From an uncultured Fretibacterium sp. (GTDB lineage Bacteria > Synergistota > Synergistia > Synergistales > Aminobacteriaceae): a DNA stretch of 5,538 nucleotides. The notes below the pieces were generated by a model. The model saw only the letters and a program-made list of their open reading frames with translations. It was not told the origin of the DNA and ran no database searches. Both the position numbers and the translations under genes were made by a program. Below are positions 4,360-5,538 of this stretch, in pieces; position 1 is the stretch's first letter, and the number at the start of each line of letters is the position of its first letter. Location: NCBI GenBank assembly GCA_937915755.1, contig CALGGR010000040.1, forward strand, positions 1 to 5,538. Reading direction: 5' to 3'.

Positions 4360-5538
4360 TTAGTCCTCGTACTCGCTGAATGACTCGGAGTCAATTGCCT
4401 TGATTTCGTAGACCTTCTCGACGTTCACACAGAAATTGTTGGCAATCATTAGATTTGCGAGCTTCTCCCCGTCAATGAGCATGATGCGCTCATCGGTGGC
4501 AAGAATTTTGGCGTTCTCGGAGAATGATGCTGTTGTCGCGTAGATGCCTTTGCCGCCTTTATCAGCGAGTTCGTCAATAAAGTCTTGAATGTCAGCCTTA
4601 CCGATGGTTCTTCCGGGCGAAAGTTTACGCGCCTGAATGTAGATGTTCGCGCCTGTCTTGTTGTCGAGGATCACGCCGTGAATGAGGTCGCTTCCTGACG
4701 ATTCTGTCGTGTAGCGTGCTGTCTGGAACGCAAAGTAGCCCATTTTCGAGAGCAAATCTATCACAAGCATCTCGAATCTGTCTGAGGGTAAACCAGCGGC
4801 TTTTATGAGGAGTTCGTCAGCAAGCTCGGAATTGTGCTGAGCTATAGCATCGTCGATGGAATTTGTGGACATTGCGGCGGCGAGGAGTGCGGGATTGTAT
4901 TCCTCTTCCTGCTCCGTCTCATCGTGGGTGAAATCTTCCTGCGCTTCTTCTGGTGAATATAAATCTTCGGGCATGGTATCAGTGTCTTCTTCCGTGTCTA
5001 AATTTTCTTCGGGTGCATCGTTAAGTTCCCGGTCTGCAAAATCTTCGGGTTCATCATCAAGATGAATATCATCGCTGTCATCAAGTTTCGGCTCTGGTTC
5101 AGTTTCAGGGATTGGGACATCTTCCTGCAAGGTTTCAGCTTCAGGCTCAATCTCTGAGATTTCTAGTTCTGGTTCAGCCTCAAGGATTGGCGCATCTTCC
5201 GGCAAAGTCTCAGCTTCAGGCTCAATCTCTGTAATTTCCGGCTCTGTATCGGTTTCTGGGATCGGCGAATCTTCCGGCAAAGTCTCAGGTCCAGGTTCAA
5301 TCTCTGGGATTTCCGGCTCTGTCTCGGCCTCAAGAATTGGTGCATCTTCCGGCGAGGTCTCAACTTTAGGCTCAATCTCTGTGATTTCCGGCTCTGTATC
5401 GGTCTCTGGGATTGGGACATCTTCCGGCAAAGTCTCAGCTTCAGGCTCAATCTCTGAGATTTCTGGCTCTGGTTCGGTCTCAGGAATTGGGACATCTTCC
5501 GGCAAAGTCTCAGCTTCAGGCTCAATCTCTGAGATTTC
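4360..5538 (-). CDS. Acidic repeat protein with C-terminal Mrr-type endonuclease-like domain (5' end outside window)
   Basis: The frame is open to the right edge (393 codons seen); the TTG at 5503-5505 is simply a repeat leucine codon and not the start. Order: six 25-residue Pro/Glu-rich repeats (5089-5538), an acidic Asp/Glu-rich stretch (about 4890-5088), a short helix-like segment, then a domain from about 4820 to 4400 resembling Mrr_cat (PF04471): RFEMLVIDLLSKMGY, SGSDLIHGVI, NIYIQARKL, KGIYATTASFSENAK and IMLIDGEKLANLMI. Mrr enzymes cut DNA, often modified DNA, with a D-(E/Q)xK site. Here the usual GGID aspartate aligns with His (4678-4680) and the QAK lysine with Arg (4627-4629), so nuclease activity is doubtful. 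No signal peptide or membrane segment is seen in the part present. It is the first visible gene of the coupled cluster ending in recA. It may bind DNA or act as a scaffold; function unknown. Confidence 0.85.
   Translation of the reverse strand, partial: EISEIEPEAETLPEDVPIPETEPEPEISEIEPEAETLPEDVPIPETDTEPEITEIEPKVETSPEDAPILEAETEPEIPEIEPGPETLPEDSPIPETDTEPEITEIEPEAETLPEDAPILEAEPELEISEIEPEAETLQEDVPIPETEPEPKLDDSDDIHLDDEPEDFADRELNDAPEENLDTEEDTDTMPEDLYSPEEAQEDFTHDETEQEEEYNPALLAAAMSTNSIDDAIAQHNSELADELLIKAAGLPSDRFEMLVIDLLSKMGYFAFQTARYTTESSGSDLIHGVILDNKTGANIYIQARKLSPGRTIGKADIQDFIDELADKGGKGIYATTASFSENAKILATDERIMLIDGEKLANLMIANNFCVNVEKVYEIKAIDSESFSEYED
5089..5538 (-). repeat. Six tandem 75-base (25-residue) coding repeats, continuing past the edge
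   Basis: Units of 75 bases lie at 5464-5538, 5389-5463, 5314-5388, 5239-5313, 5164-5238 and 5089-5163, with no phase break. The protein unit is close to EISEIEPEAETLPEDVPIP followed by ETEPEP. Units differ mainly at two spots: VPIPET versus APILEA, and the ending DTEP, ETEP or EPEP. Units 2-3 and 4-5 share a PET-then-LEA alternation, which suggests a 150-base duplication on top of the 75-base one. The repeat is intact to the last base of the window, so the true copy number is unknown. Confidence 0.95.

Noticed and set aside
5503..5505. Start codon of the repeat protein
   Set aside because: The codon is TTG at a position that is leucine in most other repeats, and the frame remains open in perfect repeat phase to the window edge, so the real start is outside.
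5163..5525. A 120-codon minus-strand frame rich in Arg, Leu and Lys opposite in phase to the repeat gene
   Set aside because: It is a frame-shifted reading of the 75-base repeats; because the unit is a multiple of three, any frame open in one unit stays open in all. No start signal or known domain.
5089..5538. CRISPR array
   Set aside because: The repeats are directly adjacent 75-base units without spacers and encode a continuous protein repeat.

Overview
The window is a compact run of five co-oriented minus-strand genes followed by a short mobile-element remnant. From right to left (their 5' to 3' order) they are: a gene cut by the right edge, encoding an acidic tandem-repeat protein with a C-terminal Mrr-type nuclease-like domain; rimO (ribosomal protein S12 methylthiotransferase); pgpA (phosphatidylglycerophosphatase A); cinA (bifunctional CinA/PncC-type protein); and recA. 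The first four are fused end to start: TAA directly followed by ATG, then an ATGA overlap, then a TAATG overlap. They are therefore almost certainly one translationally coupled transcript. recA follows after a 60-base gap that may hold its own promoter.

Beyond the recA stop lies a 143-base tail with no host gene. It carries a strong hairpin terminator (110-139) whose T-run reads best on the plus strand. At the extreme left edge there is a short sequence (about 1-54) that looks like the right end of an IS200/IS605/IS1341-type element: an 8-bp hairpin with a TTCA loop followed by TAGTTGAC. In such elements this is also the 3' end of the TnpB guide RNA (omegaRNA) scaffold.

The organism is bacterial, with a base composition near 50% G+C. 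The rimO-pgpA-cinA-recA order and the RecA sequence (an STGY..GP..ETTTGG form of loop L2) recall Synergistota-like anaerobes. That is a judgement from memory, not a search result.

RimO, PgpA, CinA and RecA look like intact housekeeping proteins of translation, phospholipid synthesis, nucleotide/NAD salvage and recombination. The unusual parts are: the Mrr-like protein, whose two recognisable catalytic positions are changed and whose N-terminal arm is built from 25-residue Pro/Glu repeats; the RecA start site, where CTG fits the ribosome-binding site better than the upstream GTG; a two-residue-longer L2 loop in RecA; and the TnpB-type element end abutting the recA terminator.
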